From UBA2219 sp964612075 (GTDB lineage: Bacteria > Desulfobacterota > Deferrimicrobia > Deferrimicrobiales > Deferrimicrobiaceae), in assembly GCA_964612075.1 (NCBI GenBank), contig CAZTFC010000002.1, forward strand, positions 1 to 64,000: a stretch of 64,000 bases of DNA, read 5' to 3'. Of this stretch, positions 51,270 to 63,011 are shown piece by piece (within the stretch, counting starts at the first letter, position 1; the number at the start of each line of letters is the position of its first letter). Position numbers and translations under genes: made by a program. A model generated the notes under the pieces. That model ran no database searches, was not told the DNA's origin, and was given only the letters and a program-made list of their open reading frames with translations.

Positions 51270-51308
51270 GCGAAGGGCTCCCCCCGGCAGCCGGGGGGAG
51301 CCCTTCGC
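51270..51308. terminator. Bidirectional terminator between GGT-like gene and ppdK
   Basis: A perfect 18-base stem (51270-51287 with 51291-51308) around CAG. On the minus strand it is followed by TTTTCC, so it terminates ppdK; it probably also ends the convergent GGT-like transcript. Confidence 0.88.
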
Positions 51309-51328
51309 GGACACGACGTCCGGGCGGA

Positions 51329-53992
<2,664 letters not shown>

Positions 53993-54031
53993 AACTGCCC
54001 TCCGAGAGGCATGTTTGGTATGCAGATGCCT

Positions 54032-54037
54032 ATTATA
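54032..54037 (-). promoter_or_regulatory. -10 element of the ppdK promoter
   Basis: A perfect TATAAT on the minus strand, 40 bases upstream of the ppdK ATG, in an AT-rich patch. The -35 region upstream is T-rich but not a clear consensus, so activity may need an activator. Confidence 0.5.
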
Positions 54038-54063
54038 TGGAAATACGAAGGCAAAAGAAAATA

Positions 54064-54107
54064 GGGGCGAAAGGGCCCTTCCCCCCCGGGAAGCCCCCTT
54101 TCGCCCC
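54064..54107 (-). terminator. Intrinsic terminator after the TerC-like gene
   Basis: GGGGCGAAAGGG (54064-54075) pairs with CCCTTTCGCCCC (54096-54107). Reading leftward, the stem is followed by TATTTTCTTTT. It separates the TerC-like gene from ppdK. Confidence 0.88.
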
Positions 54108-54134
54108 GGAACCGAGAATGCCGAAGCGTGCGGA

Positions 54135-55046
54135 CTAATGCTTCTCCTTGCTCTCCTGCTCCGCCAGGACCGCGTTCGTCACTTCGGCGGATTTGGCCGC
54201 CTTCTTGTCCCGGATCATCTTTCCGATTCCCAGGACGGCAATGATGAATATGATGTTGACGGCCCAGATGAACCAGTGGGGAGTCGGCTGCCCCCCGAAG
54301 AGAAGGTTCGAGATGAGACCGGGGTGCCACACGCCTTCCTTGAAGGTTCCGCCAACCCACGGGTCCGTGGTGATCAGCTCGCCCGCGACCTTGCCGAGAA
54401 CCGCGGCGCCGATCCAGACGATGATCGGGTACTTGTCCATCAGCATCGAGAGGAGCGAGCTGGTCCCCACGACGAAGGGGATGGAAACGACCAGGCCGAA
54501 GAGCAGCAGGAAGAGGTTCCCCTTCGAAGCGCCGCCGACCGCCAGCATGTTGTCGAGCGACATGACGAAGTCGGCGATGACGATCAGCTTGATCGCCTCC
54601 ATCAGCTTGCTGGCCGACTCGACATGTTCATCTTCGTGCCCCTGCGTCAACAGCTTCACGGCGATCCAGAAGATCGCCAATCCGCCGACGAACTTCAGCA
54701 GGGGGATGCGCAGCATCAGCGATACCACCATGGTGCAGAGGATCCGCAGCACGACCGCGGCGCCCGCGCCGAGGATGATGCCCCATTTCCGCTGCTTGGC
54801 GGGAAGGTTCCGGACGGCCAGGGCGATGACGACGGCGTTGTCGCCCGCCAGGACCAGGTCGATCAGGATGATCTCGAGCACCGCCTGGAAGAACGCCCCG
54901 GTGAAGGCGATCCAGCCCAGCTCGAACCCGAAGAGGTTCAAATGCCACGCATCCGGAGGCGCTTCCATTACATGCCCGCCCGATGCCAGGAGCTGGGGCA
55001 GGAAACTGTCGAACCCGAGCATGTTGAGCCAACTCACATCAAACAT
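54135..55046 (-). CDS. TerC family integral membrane protein
   Basis: A 303-residue protein with about eight membrane helices. The TerC/YjbE hallmarks are IILIDLVLAGDNAVVIALAVR and the second repeat IVIADFVMSLDNMLAVGGA, with the paired acidic residues (DxxLAGDN, DxxMSLDN) proposed to move metal ions such as Mn. The C-terminal tail is charged. In related bacteria such proteins act in tellurite resistance or manganese export; the substrate here is not evident. The ATG at 55046 follows GGAGGTATGCG. Confidence 0.87.
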   Translation of the reverse strand: MFDVSWLNMLGFDSFLPQLLASGGHVMEAPPDAWHLNLFGFELGWIAFTGAFFQAVLEIILIDLVLAGDNAVVIALAVRNLPAKQRKWGIILGAGAAVVLRILCTMVVSLMLRIPLLKFVGGLAIFWIAVKLLTQGHEDEHVESASKLMEAIKLIVIADFVMSLDNMLAVGGASKGNLFLLLFGLVVSIPFVVGTSSLLSMLMDKYPIIVWIGAAVLGKVAGELITTDPWVGGTFKEGVWHPGLISNLLFGGQPTPHWFIWAVNIIFIIAVLGIGKMIRDKKAAKSAEVTNAVLAEQESKEKH

Positions 55047-55117
55047 CGCATACCTCCATCGTTTCTGGATTCCGCTTCTTTAAGAACGGATTCTTTCGCT
55101 ATATGGATATGGGGAAT

Positions 55118-56059
55118 TCAGGTCTTCTTTCGCATCTCCCGCCAGCAGACTGAGATCGCCGCTTTCAGGGAGTTTCTCGCGGCGGGGCCCTCGGCGGGAA
55201 GGTAGCCGAGGATCTGCCTGGCCGAGGCATCGGACAGTTCCCAGGGATCCGCCAGGAAGGCGGCGCCGGTCCATTTCTCCCGGGGGATGACCCGGATCTC
55301 GGAGCGGGAACCGGTGATTTCGCGGATCATGCCCGCCACCTCTTCCCAGGTGACGTAGACGGTGGCGAAGTTGAACGTGCGCCCGAACGCCTCGGGGCGG
55401 AACAGGCAACGGTCCATCCCCCGGGCCAGGTCGGCCATGTGGAGGAAACTGCCGCCGCAGCCCGCGGGAACCTCGAGCGGGGCCCCCGAGGAAGCGGTTT
55501 TGAGCATCTCGCGCAGGTGCTTCCCCCCGATCTCGTCTCCGTACGCCCACCAGAAACGGACGACGGTGGCCGGCACCTTGCCCGTCTTGCCGTACATGAG
55601 ACAGAGCTTCTCGGCTGCCGCCTTCGCGATTCCGTAAAGAGGCTTCCTTGCCTCATCGACGAGAAGGGGATGCTCTTCGTCTATGGGGGAATACCGGGGT
55701 TTTCCGTACACCACCGCCGTACTCGTGTAGATCAGGTGACGGACCTTCGCGGCCGCCGCCTCCTCGAGGAGGTAGAGGTGGCCTTTCATGTCCGTTTCGA
55801 ACACTTCCAGCGGGACCTCGGAAAAGGACCAGGCCATGTGGACGACGGCGTCCACCCCTTCGACGGCCTTCTTCACGGCGTCCCTGTCCTCGAGCCCCGA
55901 CTGGATGACGGTAAATCTATCGCTGACGATCGACCGGATGGGCGCGACGTCCTTGTCGATGACCCGGACCTCGTGGCCCCGTTCCAGCAGCCACGCCGCC
56001 AGGTAGCGGCCGCACGAACCCGCCCCGCCGGTGATCAGGATTTTCGATTCTTTCGTCAT
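55118..56059 (-). CDS. NAD-dependent epimerase/dehydratase (extended SDR)
   Basis: A 313-residue cytoplasmic short-chain dehydrogenase of the extended type. The NAD-binding motif is ILITGGAGSCGRYLA, then VDAVVHMAW. The catalytic triad is in YTSTAVVYGK and YGIAKAAAEKL (Tyr and Lys). Family members modify nucleotide sugars or other carbonyl compounds; a Cys in place of the second glycine-loop residue is a minor oddity. The ATG at 56059 is preceded by AAGGGATCC. It lies 165 bases downstream of tctA and 71 upstream of the TerC-like gene, all leftward. Confidence 0.85.
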   Translation of the reverse strand: MTKESKILITGGAGSCGRYLAAWLLERGHEVRVIDKDVAPIRSIVSDRFTVIQSGLEDRDAVKKAVEGVDAVVHMAWSFSEVPLEVFETDMKGHLYLLEEAAAAKVRHLIYTSTAVVYGKPRYSPIDEEHPLLVDEARKPLYGIAKAAAEKLCLMYGKTGKVPATVVRFWWAYGDEIGGKHLREMLKTASSGAPLEVPAGCGGSFLHMADLARGMDRCLFRPEAFGRTFNFATVYVTWEEVAGMIREITGSRSEIRVIPREKWTGAAFLADPWELSDASARQILGYLPAEGPAARNSLKAAISVCWREMRKKT

Positions 56060-56223
56060 ATCCGGATCCCTTTTACACAAATGGGAAGCGGCCCGGGAAA
56101 TCGATGGACCACGATTCCCTGGACCGCTCCCCGGAAACCAACCGACGAAAACGCTCAGTCACAAACGGCTCTCCAGTAGCATCGGCCATGACCCGGCCGA
56201 TATCCGATAATGCACTCCCTCCG

Positions 56224-57738
56224 TCACCCGGGTCCGACGCTGGCTTTTTCCTTCCTCTTCTTGAGGAAGCCGGAGATGGTCGGCCAGAAGAAGATGATGA
56301 TGCCCGCGATCATGATCGGCAGGGCGATCGGGGGGGCGAAAAGCACGAGCGGGTTGCCGCCCGAGATGAGCAGCGCCTGCCGCAGCGCCGACTCCGCCAT
56401 GTCGCCCAGGACGAGGGCCAGGACGCACGGGGCCAGCGGGTAATCGAGCTTCTTGAACAGGTACCCGATGACGCCGAACACGATCATGTAGTAGATGTCG
56501 ATCATCCGGTTGTTCACCGCGTAGGCGCCGATGCAGCAGACGTACACGATGATGGGCATGATGATCGCGAACCGGACCTTGAGAATCGCGGCGAAGAGCG
56601 GAGCGAACGCCAGGACGACGAACAGGCCGAGGATGTTCCCGATCCAGCAGCTTCCGATGAAGCCCCAAACGAAGTCGGCGTTTTCCTTGAAGAGCATCGG
56701 TCCCGGCACGAGACCGAATATCATGAGACCGCCCATGATGACGGCCATGGTCGGGGAGCCGGGGATTCCGAGGGTGATCATGGGGAGGGCCGCCGAAGTG
56801 CCTGCCCCGTGGGCGGCCGCTTCGGGAGCCACGATGCCCGAGACGGCGCCTTTACCGAAATCGTCCTTGTCCTTCGAGCCCTGCTTCGCGAACCCGTACG
56901 CCATGAAGGAGGCCGGGGTCGCGCCGCCGGGCTTCAGCCCCATCCAGCAGCCGATGAGCATTCCGAGGATGAGCGCCTTGTAGAACTTGAAGACTTCGAT
57001 CGTTCCGTTCTTCACGTCCTTGAGGGTGATCCTGCCGGCCTTCCCCTCGATCTTGAGACCTTCCTCGACCGTGAGGAAGATCTCGCCGAGGCCGAACAGA
57101 CCGATGACCGCGACGATGAAGTTGAACCCGCCCATCAGGTTGATCGACCCGAAGGTCAGGCGCAGCTGCCCGGTGACGGTGTCCATGCCGACGGAGGCCA
57201 GGGTGAACCCGAGGGCGATGGAAACGACGGTCTTGATCGCATCCTTGCCGCCCAGCCCGACGAAGGCGCTGAAGGTGAGGAACATGACCGAAAAGATTTC
57301 CGCGGGGCCGAACCGCAGCGCGAACTCCGCGATGATCGGGGCGAAGAAGCTGAGCATGATGACGCCGAGAATGGCGCCCATGGCGTGGGACACGAAGGAC
57401 AACACGAGAGCCCGCCCGGGCTCTCCCCTATGCGCCATGGGATATCCGTCGAACGTGGCCGCCACCGACCACGGCTCGCCGGGAATATTGAAAAGGATGG
57501 ACGTGATGCTTCCACCGTACAGCGATCCCCAGTAGATGCTTGCCAGAAGAATGATCCCGGAGATGGGATTCATCGCGACCGTGAGCGGTATGAGAATGGC
57601 CACCCCGTTCGCGCCGCCCAAGCCGGGGAGGACGCCCACGATGACGCCAAGAACCAGCCCGATCATAGCGGCGAGGAAGTTCGCCGGCTGCGCCGCCACG
57701 CTGATTCCCATAATCAGGTTGTGCATGTTCTCTGCCAC
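56224..57738 (-). CDS. tctA: Tripartite tricarboxylate transporter permease TctA
   Basis: Large membrane subunit of a secondary solute transporter of the TTT family. It has 504 residues with about 11-12 helices and family motifs ANFLAAMIGLVLGVIVGVLPGLG (broken by no stop), YWGSLYGGSITSILFNIPGE, and GMDTVTGQLRLTFG. With TctB and the periplasmic TctC it imports carboxylates such as citrate or other organic acids using ion gradients. The GTG at 57738 is well placed behind GGAGGGAG. It is downstream of tctB by 40 bases. Confidence 0.93.
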   Translation of the reverse strand: MAENMHNLIMGISVAAQPANFLAAMIGLVLGVIVGVLPGLGGANGVAILIPLTVAMNPISGIILLASIYWGSLYGGSITSILFNIPGEPWSVAATFDGYPMAHRGEPGRALVLSFVSHAMGAILGVIMLSFFAPIIAEFALRFGPAEIFSVMFLTFSAFVGLGGKDAIKTVVSIALGFTLASVGMDTVTGQLRLTFGSINLMGGFNFIVAVIGLFGLGEIFLTVEEGLKIEGKAGRITLKDVKNGTIEVFKFYKALILGMLIGCWMGLKPGGATPASFMAYGFAKQGSKDKDDFGKGAVSGIVAPEAAAHGAGTSAALPMITLGIPGSPTMAVIMGGLMIFGLVPGPMLFKENADFVWGFIGSCWIGNILGLFVVLAFAPLFAAILKVRFAIIMPIIVYVCCIGAYAVNNRMIDIYYMIVFGVIGYLFKKLDYPLAPCVLALVLGDMAESALRQALLISGGNPLVLFAPPIALPIMIAGIIIFFWPTISGFLKKRKEKASVGPG

Positions 57739-57778
57739 GTTGGTCTCCCTCCAACCTCAAAATGGAAAAACTACAGGG

Positions 57779-58261
57779 TCATTGGATGTACGGAAGAATC
57801 GCATCCCCAACGATCCCGGACGGTAGCGGAATCAGGAACAGCCTGTCGAAGACGATATAGAGCGAGATGGGGAACAAAAGCCCCACGAGGAAGCACTTGT
57901 ACCACTCGATCTTCCCGACCGCCCGCATGTAGAAGATGATGAAGATCATCGCCGCGATGTGAAGGCCGAAAATCGGGATGATCGAGACCATGACGGTGGA
58001 CGGAATCAGAACCCAGAGGATCGGCGTCAGGCCGCCTTCCGGGATCAACCGCTTCCCGGGCCCTTCCTTCAGCGACTTGATGGCCTTCCAGATGGTCACA
58101 GCCGATCCGAACACGGTGATCAAGCCCAGGTAAAACGGCAGGAATCCGGGCCCGGGCCCGGAAGTCTTGTCATAGTGCCAACCCAGACGGTTCGCGTCAA
58201 AAAGGACGATCAAACCTAATATTAAAATGAAAACAGCCACCCAAAGATTGGCCCTGCGCAT
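57779..58261 (-). CDS. tctB: Tripartite tricarboxylate transporter small membrane subunit TctB
   Basis: A 160-residue protein with four membrane helices matching the TctB fold. The N-terminal helix ends LFDANRLGW, followed by SGPGPGFLPFYLG, a typical TctB signature. It pairs with TctA. The ATG at 58261 follows GGGAGGGAAG. A hairpin separates it from tctC upstream, which probably sets a lower level of membrane subunits than of binding protein. Confidence 0.92.
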   Translation of the reverse strand: MRRANLWVAVFILILGLIVLFDANRLGWHYDKTSGPGPGFLPFYLGLITVFGSAVTIWKAIKSLKEGPGKRLIPEGGLTPILWVLIPSTVMVSIIPIFGLHIAAMIFIIFYMRAVGKIEWYKCFLVGLLFPISLYIVFDRLFLIPLPSGIVGDAILPYIQ

Positions 58262-58302
58262 CTTCCCTCCCCTATCCGAACCGATATTAGAAGCTGCACA
58301 AA

Positions 58303-58338
58303 CGGAGGAAGCAGGGGAGGTTAACCCTGCTTCCTCCG
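58303..58338 (-). terminator. Hairpin between tctC and tctB (partial terminator)
   Basis: A 14-base stem, CGGAGGAAGCAGGG (58303-58316) with CCCTGCTTCCTCCG (58325-58338), loop 8 bases. On the minus strand only TTTG follows, so read-through into tctBA is expected. It may also protect the tctC message from 3' decay. Confidence 0.7.
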
Positions 58339-58364
58339 GTGTTACGCTTTCAGGAAATCGCCAT

Positions 58365-59354
58365 TTACTTCAGCAGTTTCCCGGAGGCCATGAGGTCCTT
58401 CGTATTCTTTTCCTTCTCCTCGAGCCACTTCACGAATTCCGGCCCGGAGATGTAGGCGGGCTTCAGGCCCATGTCTTCCGTGTACTTCTTCCATTCGGGG
58501 GTCTCGGTGACCTTCTTCATGGTGTTGACGTAGAAGTCGATCTCTTCCTGCTTCACGCCGGGGGCCATGAAGATGCCGCGGAGCATGAGGTAGGAGATGT
58601 CCTTCCCGGCGGCCTCTTTCATCGTCGGGATGTCCTTCCAGCCGGCGAAAGGCATTCTCTCGTGGTCGAGAAGCGCCAGCGGCTTCAGGCGACCGGCCTT
58701 CCAGTGGCTGACCGCTTCCGCCGGGTTGTTCACGGTCGAGTCGACGTGCTTGCCGACGAGCTCCACCGCGACCGCGCCGCCGCCCTTGAACGGGACGTAG
58801 TTGAACTTCACGCCGAACTGCTGCTCCAGGAGGACCGTGATGATCTGGTCTTCCTGCTTCGCACCCGTGCCGCCCATGGTGAACTTGCCGGGGGTCTTCT
58901 TCACTTCGTTGAAATAGTCATTGGGGGTCTTGTACGGGGTTTCGGCGTTAACCCAGAGGACGAAATAGTCGAGCGCCAGCCGCGCGACCGGGGTCATGTC
59001 CCTCCAGTTGAAGGGAACGCCCGTGGCCAGAGGCGTGGTGAACAGGTTGTCGAGAGTGATGATGATGACGTGCGGGTTGCCCTTCTGCCCCTTCACGTAC
59101 ATGAAGCCTTCCGCTCCGGCTCCGGCGGACTTGTTGATGACTACGAAGGGTTTGGGGGAAAGTTTGTGCTTGGAGATGATCGGAGCGATGAACCGAGCCA
59201 TGACGTCCGCGCCGCCGCCGGCCCCTGCCGGGATGATGAACTCGACGGGCATCTTCGGCTCCCAGGCTTTTGCTGTGCCAATTGAGGTGATGACCAGCGC
59301 CAAAGAGCAGGCTAGAACCATCAAAATCTTCAGCCCTGTAAACCTCTTGCTCAT
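58365..59354 (-). CDS. tctC: Tripartite tricarboxylate transporter substrate-binding protein TctC
   Basis: Periplasmic binding protein of the Bug/TctC family, 329 residues, with a signal peptide cleaved after GTAKA (about residue 26). Family features: PVEFIIPAGAGGGADVMARF, SAGAGAEGFMYVKG, GTGAKQEDQI and FKGGGAVAVELVGKHVD. It binds an organic acid, not identifiable from sequence. The ATG at 59354 is chosen because GGGGGGTG lies eight bases upstream and the signal peptide then starts MSKRFTGLK; a GTG at 59363 would add three residues. Confidence 0.93.
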   Translation of the reverse strand: MSKRFTGLKILMVLACSLALVITSIGTAKAWEPKMPVEFIIPAGAGGGADVMARFIAPIISKHKLSPKPFVVINKSAGAGAEGFMYVKGQKGNPHVIIITLDNLFTTPLATGVPFNWRDMTPVARLALDYFVLWVNAETPYKTPNDYFNEVKKTPGKFTMGGTGAKQEDQIITVLLEQQFGVKFNYVPFKGGGAVAVELVGKHVDSTVNNPAEAVSHWKAGRLKPLALLDHERMPFAGWKDIPTMKEAAGKDISYLMLRGIFMAPGVKQEEIDFYVNTMKKVTETPEWKKYTEDMGLKPAYISGPEFVKWLEEKEKNTKDLMASGKLLK

Positions 59355-59683
59355 GGAATACACCCCCCATGTGAGAGTTTTTTATTGCCGACCTCAACAG
59401 TCACATACAACAAGCCTCCTCCCTTCTTTTGGAGCATCCCCTTAGGCTTGATCGAACAGGTATTCTGTTCGTCCATCCCGCTGTCCCCGGCCCCACCCAG
59501 GGCGGACCTCAGGCACAGTGTCCCGGGAGCGTCTCCAGGGGGGATATCCTGGCAGCGCAGCCGGGACCGGTTTTGTCTCCTGCAAGGATAGACGATTTTT
59601 CCAACTTTGCATTCAAAATTTTTAGGCCCAAAAGTGGAGCGAGGGACACAGGTTGCCCTGTGTCCCCCGTCCGGTGGTTCGTA
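59355..59683. other. Gene-free spacer between porB and tctC
   Basis: About 330 bases without a gene. The right part holds the 59643-59666 hairpin beyond the porB stop; the left part should contain the tctC promoter, for which I see no clear consensus. No coding sequence is supported on either strand. Confidence 0.5.
59643..59666. repeat. GGGACACAGG/CCTGTGTCCC hairpin after porB
   Basis: A perfect 10-base stem (59643-59652 with 59657-59666) around TTGC, 18 bases past the porB stop. No T-run follows directly on the minus strand; CACTTTT comes a few bases on. It may act as a terminator for the por operon and shares the GGGACAC/GTGTCCC arm sequence with the 11609-11681 repeats. Confidence 0.65.
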
Positions 59684-60661
59684 TTATGCCTCTTCTCTCG
59701 GACCAAGAACCGGAACTTCGATCGGCTTGCCGGGAGCCTTCACCTTCGCCGTGATGAACGCCTGCATCTTGGCGATGTGCTCTTCGTTCAGGTGGTTGAA
59801 CCGCTCCTGGCCCTTCATGTACTCCTTCACCGGCTTGTAGGACTTCGGGATGTGCTGGTACTTGTACTCGCCGTTCTCCCACTCGTAGTTGACCCAGAAC
59901 CCCGTCTCGACCGCCATCTTGGCGACGCGGACGGTGTCCTTGCAGTCATACAGCCAGCCCTTCGGGCACGGGCAGTGGAGATGCAGGAACGCGGGACCTC
60001 TGTAGTTCAGGCCCTTGCGAACCTTGTTGATCAGGTCGACCGGATACCCGACCGTCGCGGTCGCGACGTACTTCAGAGCGGGGTGGCCGCCGATGAAGAG
60101 CTGCGGCGGGTCTTTCGGGAACAGCTTCTTGCCTTCGGGGATCATCTTCCCGGGAGGCGTGAAGGTGGTCTTGCCGCCGTACGGGGTCATCGGAGAGGTC
60201 TGGATGCCCGTGTTGGCGTAGGACTCGTTGTCATACATGACGAACAGGACGTCGTGACCGCGATACATCATCGCGGAGGCAGCCTGCAGACCGATGTCGA
60301 TCGCGCCGCCGTCGCCGGCCATGACTACGATGTTCGGCAGGGGGCCCTTGTACTTCCCCTTGCGGATAAGGACCTGGTACGCCGCCTCGATACCGGAGGC
60401 AACCGCGCCGCCGTTCGTGATCTGGCAGTGCGTCCAGGCATAGGCGAACGGGGTGCACATGTAAGAGCAGTTCGCAACGTACATGCAGCCCGTCGGGCCG
60501 AGGAAGATCGAGTTCGGACCGGCAGCCAGGGACACCAGTCTGTAGCAGAGGGCCGGGCCGCAGCCCGCGCAGGTACGGTGACCGGGGACATACATCTCTT
60601 TCTGCGGGACGCCCCGGAGGTTCTTCACCAGCTCTAATTCCTGAACCGGAACTTGTGCCAT
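59684..60661 (-). CDS. porB: 2-oxoacid:ferredoxin oxidoreductase, beta (TPP-binding) subunit
   Basis: A 325-residue thiamine-diphosphate subunit. It has GHRTCAGCGPALCYRL (first cluster-type Cys), ANCSYMCTPF, and the TPP motif beginning GDGGAIDIGLQ and ending MYDNESY. Further cysteines (CPCPKG) lie near residue 230, consistent with the [4Fe-4S] site of this subunit. It decarboxylates a 2-oxoacid and passes electrons to ferredoxin through PorD. The exact oxoacid is not certain; pyruvate is the default. The ATG at 60661 follows GGAGACACATAAA. Confidence 0.92.
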   Translation of the reverse strand: MAQVPVQELELVKNLRGVPQKEMYVPGHRTCAGCGPALCYRLVSLAAGPNSIFLGPTGCMYVANCSYMCTPFAYAWTHCQITNGGAVASGIEAAYQVLIRKGKYKGPLPNIVVMAGDGGAIDIGLQAASAMMYRGHDVLFVMYDNESYANTGIQTSPMTPYGGKTTFTPPGKMIPEGKKLFPKDPPQLFIGGHPALKYVATATVGYPVDLINKVRKGLNYRGPAFLHLHCPCPKGWLYDCKDTVRVAKMAVETGFWVNYEWENGEYKYQHIPKSYKPVKEYMKGQERFNHLNEEHIAKMQAFITAKVKAPGKPIEVPVLGPREEA

Positions 60662-60699
60662 TTTATGTGTCTCCTTTTATTCTTCTACGAGATTATCGA

Positions 60700-61893
60700 C
60701 TAGATCCCGTTGTCGAAGCCGACCCAGTACACGTACTGATCGACCTTGCCCTGCTTCGCGTTCTTCTCGAGGATCTTCGCCATGTTGTAGAACTCCTCGA
60801 GGGAGATGACTTCGCCGCCCAACCCGGCCATGAACGAGCAAACGGCGGGCTGCTTCGGGGAGTCATACAGGGAGGCGCGGACTTCGTGCTGCAGCTCGCC
60901 GCCCTTCATGGCGCCGCCGTAGCAGGTCTGCGACTCGACGACACCAACGGCCTTGAACTTGGAGAGAACTTCGCAAACGGCAGCGGTCGGCCAGGGACGG
61001 ACGAAGCGGAGCTTCACCATACCGACCTTCGCGCCCTTCTTGCGGAGGTGGTCAACCGCAAACCGGGCGGTACGGCAGTGGGCGCCCATCAGGAAGAACA
61101 CGTACTCGGCGCCGTCGGTCTTGTATTCCTCGAGCCACACGGGATAGCTGCGGCCCATGGCCTTGTTGTAGTCGTTGACGGCCTGCTCGATGACCTTCGG
61201 GGCGTTCAGGAACGCCTGGGCTCTCTGCAGGTCGATCGCCGGCCCCTGGTCCGGGAAGATCTGCGGGCCATGGTTGGTCGGGTTCTGGGGATTCAGGGCG
61301 TGCGGGCAGTTGTACGGCGGCAGATATTCGTCGACCGCGGCCTGATCCGGGATGCTGACCTTGCCGGGGATGTGCGACACGAAATAGCCGTCCTGGACCT
61401 GCCACTGCGGCAGCATGACCTTCGGGTCTTCGCCGGCGCGGTAGTAGATGATGCAGTTGTCCATGCTCTCTTCCGGAGTCTCGGCCCAGCCGAGGATCCA
61501 CCCCTGGTTGTTCACGGACATGACGTCGGTGTGCTCGGAACCGAAGTCGCCGGGGGGGTCATACGCGCGGTCCGCGATCGCCATCTGGCACGGATAACGG
61601 CCACCGGAGATCGGGGAGTACACTTCCATACCATAAGCAACACCGACGCCCGAGGAGCCGGTGTACGCACGGGCGCCAGCCGCGGACGCGCCCTGGGTAA
61701 CGGAAACCTGGGCATGCTCGCCTTCGCCGTGCACGAACTCGGCGTCCAGCTCGCCGGCCGCCACCATTCTCGACAGCTCCATCATGATACCGGTATACGG
61801 ACGGATCGGGTACGAGGTGATGACCTCGACTCTCGCCAACTTGGCGCCGTTTGCAGTGGCGGCGCAACCAGCCATGTAAGCTTCTTTCGGCAT
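60700..61893 (-). CDS. porA: 2-oxoacid:ferredoxin oxidoreductase, alpha subunit
   Basis: A 397-residue subunit with the pyrimidine-binding and transketolase-like domains: ITSYPIRPYTGIMMELSR, FVHGEGEHAQVSVTQGASAAG, ARAYTGSSGVGVAYG and the C-terminal VGMVKLRFVRPWP. In PorA proteins the TSSxG loop contacts thiamine diphosphate. The central 40-residue insert (YLPPYNCPHALNPQNPTNHG region) suggests substrate specificity may differ from classical pyruvate enzymes. The ATG at 61893 follows GGAGGAGAATTC. It lies between porD and porB in a tight operon. Confidence 0.92.
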   Translation of the reverse strand: MPKEAYMAGCAATANGAKLARVEVITSYPIRPYTGIMMELSRMVAAGELDAEFVHGEGEHAQVSVTQGASAAGARAYTGSSGVGVAYGMEVYSPISGGRYPCQMAIADRAYDPPGDFGSEHTDVMSVNNQGWILGWAETPEESMDNCIIYYRAGEDPKVMLPQWQVQDGYFVSHIPGKVSIPDQAAVDEYLPPYNCPHALNPQNPTNHGPQIFPDQGPAIDLQRAQAFLNAPKVIEQAVNDYNKAMGRSYPVWLEEYKTDGAEYVFFLMGAHCRTARFAVDHLRKKGAKVGMVKLRFVRPWPTAAVCEVLSKFKAVGVVESQTCYGGAMKGGELQHEVRASLYDSPKQPAVCSFMAGLGGEVISLEEFYNMAKILEKNAKQGKVDQYVYWVGFDNGI

Positions 61894-61914
61894 GTGAATT
61901 CTCCTCCTCGGAAT

Positions 61915-62262
61915 CTAGTAAGGCTTATCAAGACGGGCCATGCCGCCTTTGAAGTTCAGTTCGTCCTCGAGCCGAAGGGCGTCCGCCGGGCACTCTTCCA
62001 CGCAGATCCGGCAGCCTTTGCAATAGATGGCGTCCCACGTCATCTTCTCGGACTTCGGGTCCAGGTGCCAGCAGGCATCGGGGCAGTAGATGAAGCAGTT
62101 GAGGCAGGTGGTGCACTTCTCATGATCGATGACCGGGCGCTGCATTCTCCAGTTGCCGGTCTTCATCATCGGCTGCTCGCCGACCGGGGCCGGAACCACG
62201 GCGCCGTCAGCGATTTCCAGGTGCTTGGGGATCCGGAACTTCTCGCAGTACAGAGGACTCAT
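61915..62262 (-). CDS. porD: 2-oxoacid:ferredoxin oxidoreductase, delta (ferredoxin) subunit
   Basis: A 115-residue 2[4Fe-4S] ferredoxin-like subunit. The two cluster motifs are CTTCLNCFIYCP and CKGCRICVEECP. It relays electrons from the catalytic site to free ferredoxin. The N-terminal 45 residues contain the WRMQRPVID stretch typical of PorD. The ATG at 62262 follows GGAAGGAG. It sits 19 bases after porC and 21 before porA. Confidence 0.94.
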   Translation of the reverse strand: MSPLYCEKFRIPKHLEIADGAVVPAPVGEQPMMKTGNWRMQRPVIDHEKCTTCLNCFIYCPDACWHLDPKSEKMTWDAIYCKGCRICVEECPADALRLEDELNFKGGMARLDKPY

Positions 62263-62281
62263 GTTTTTCTCCTTCCAGGCC

Positions 62282-62896
62282 TTATAAAGTTTTCACTACG
62301 GCGGTCTTGGCGCCTTCCTTCACACCCGCCTTGTTCGCCGCGGAAGCGACGACGTTGTCCAGCACGAACTTGTCGCAAACCTTGGTCGCAGCGCCAGCCA
62401 GCGGAGCGGAGATCGCCACGCCGACCGAAACGGCTTCCACGCCGCCCTCGGAACCCATGAAGTCGACGCTCTCGAGGCCCGTGCCGCCCGCGATGCCGGT
62501 GGCGTCCACGAGAGTGATCGAGGACAGAAGATCCTTGTTCGGGATCAGCGCGAGGATCTCGTCGGCCGACCGCTTGGTGTTGACGACGAGGGCGCCGCCC
62601 TTCGCCATCCCGCGGAGGATGTCGATGCCCTTCACGATGCCTTCTTCCATGACGATGACGAGCGACGGATGGTCGTTCTCATACAGATACCGCATCTCGA
62701 TCTCTTCATCGCTGACGCGGACGTACTTGCGAAGGGGAACCTGCACGCGGTCCGGAAGGTCCGCGTAGTTGTCCCAAGCCTGAACGAACTTGCCGCCCTT
62801 CGCCGCTGCATTGGCGAGGACCAGCGACAGGTGTCTTCCTTCCATATCCTGGATCACGCCACGGCACCAAATCGTTACTTCAAACACTTCTGCCAT
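62282..62896 (-). CDS. porC: 2-oxoacid:ferredoxin oxidoreductase, gamma subunit
   Basis: A 204-residue subunit with the POR_N/gamma fold: EVTIWCRGVIQDMEGRHLS, GKFVQAWDNYADLPDR, and VLANAAAKGG. The catalytic-type GRGGQG motif usual in gamma subunits reads CRGVIQD here, a noticeable change, and the later GVAISAPLAGAATKVC is well kept. The ATG at 62896 follows GGAGGAAGGACAAA. It is the first gene of the leftward por operon, 115 bases downstream of the FadR-type regulator, and that gap probably holds the promoter and operator. Confidence 0.88.
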   Translation of the reverse strand: MAEVFEVTIWCRGVIQDMEGRHLSLVLANAAAKGGKFVQAWDNYADLPDRVQVPLRKYVRVSDEEIEMRYLYENDHPSLVIVMEEGIVKGIDILRGMAKGGALVVNTKRSADEILALIPNKDLLSSITLVDATGIAGGTGLESVDFMGSEGGVEAVSVGVAISAPLAGAATKVCDKFVLDNVVASAANKAGVKEGAKTAVVKTL

Positions 62897-63011
62897 TTTG
62901 TCCTTCCTCCTTCGGTTGTCTACGTCTATGCGGATAATTGCGTACTTCCGAACAACTTCTTGTTTCACCTCCTTTCCTGTCGTTTATGCTTCAGACTTCG
63001 CTTACTGCACC

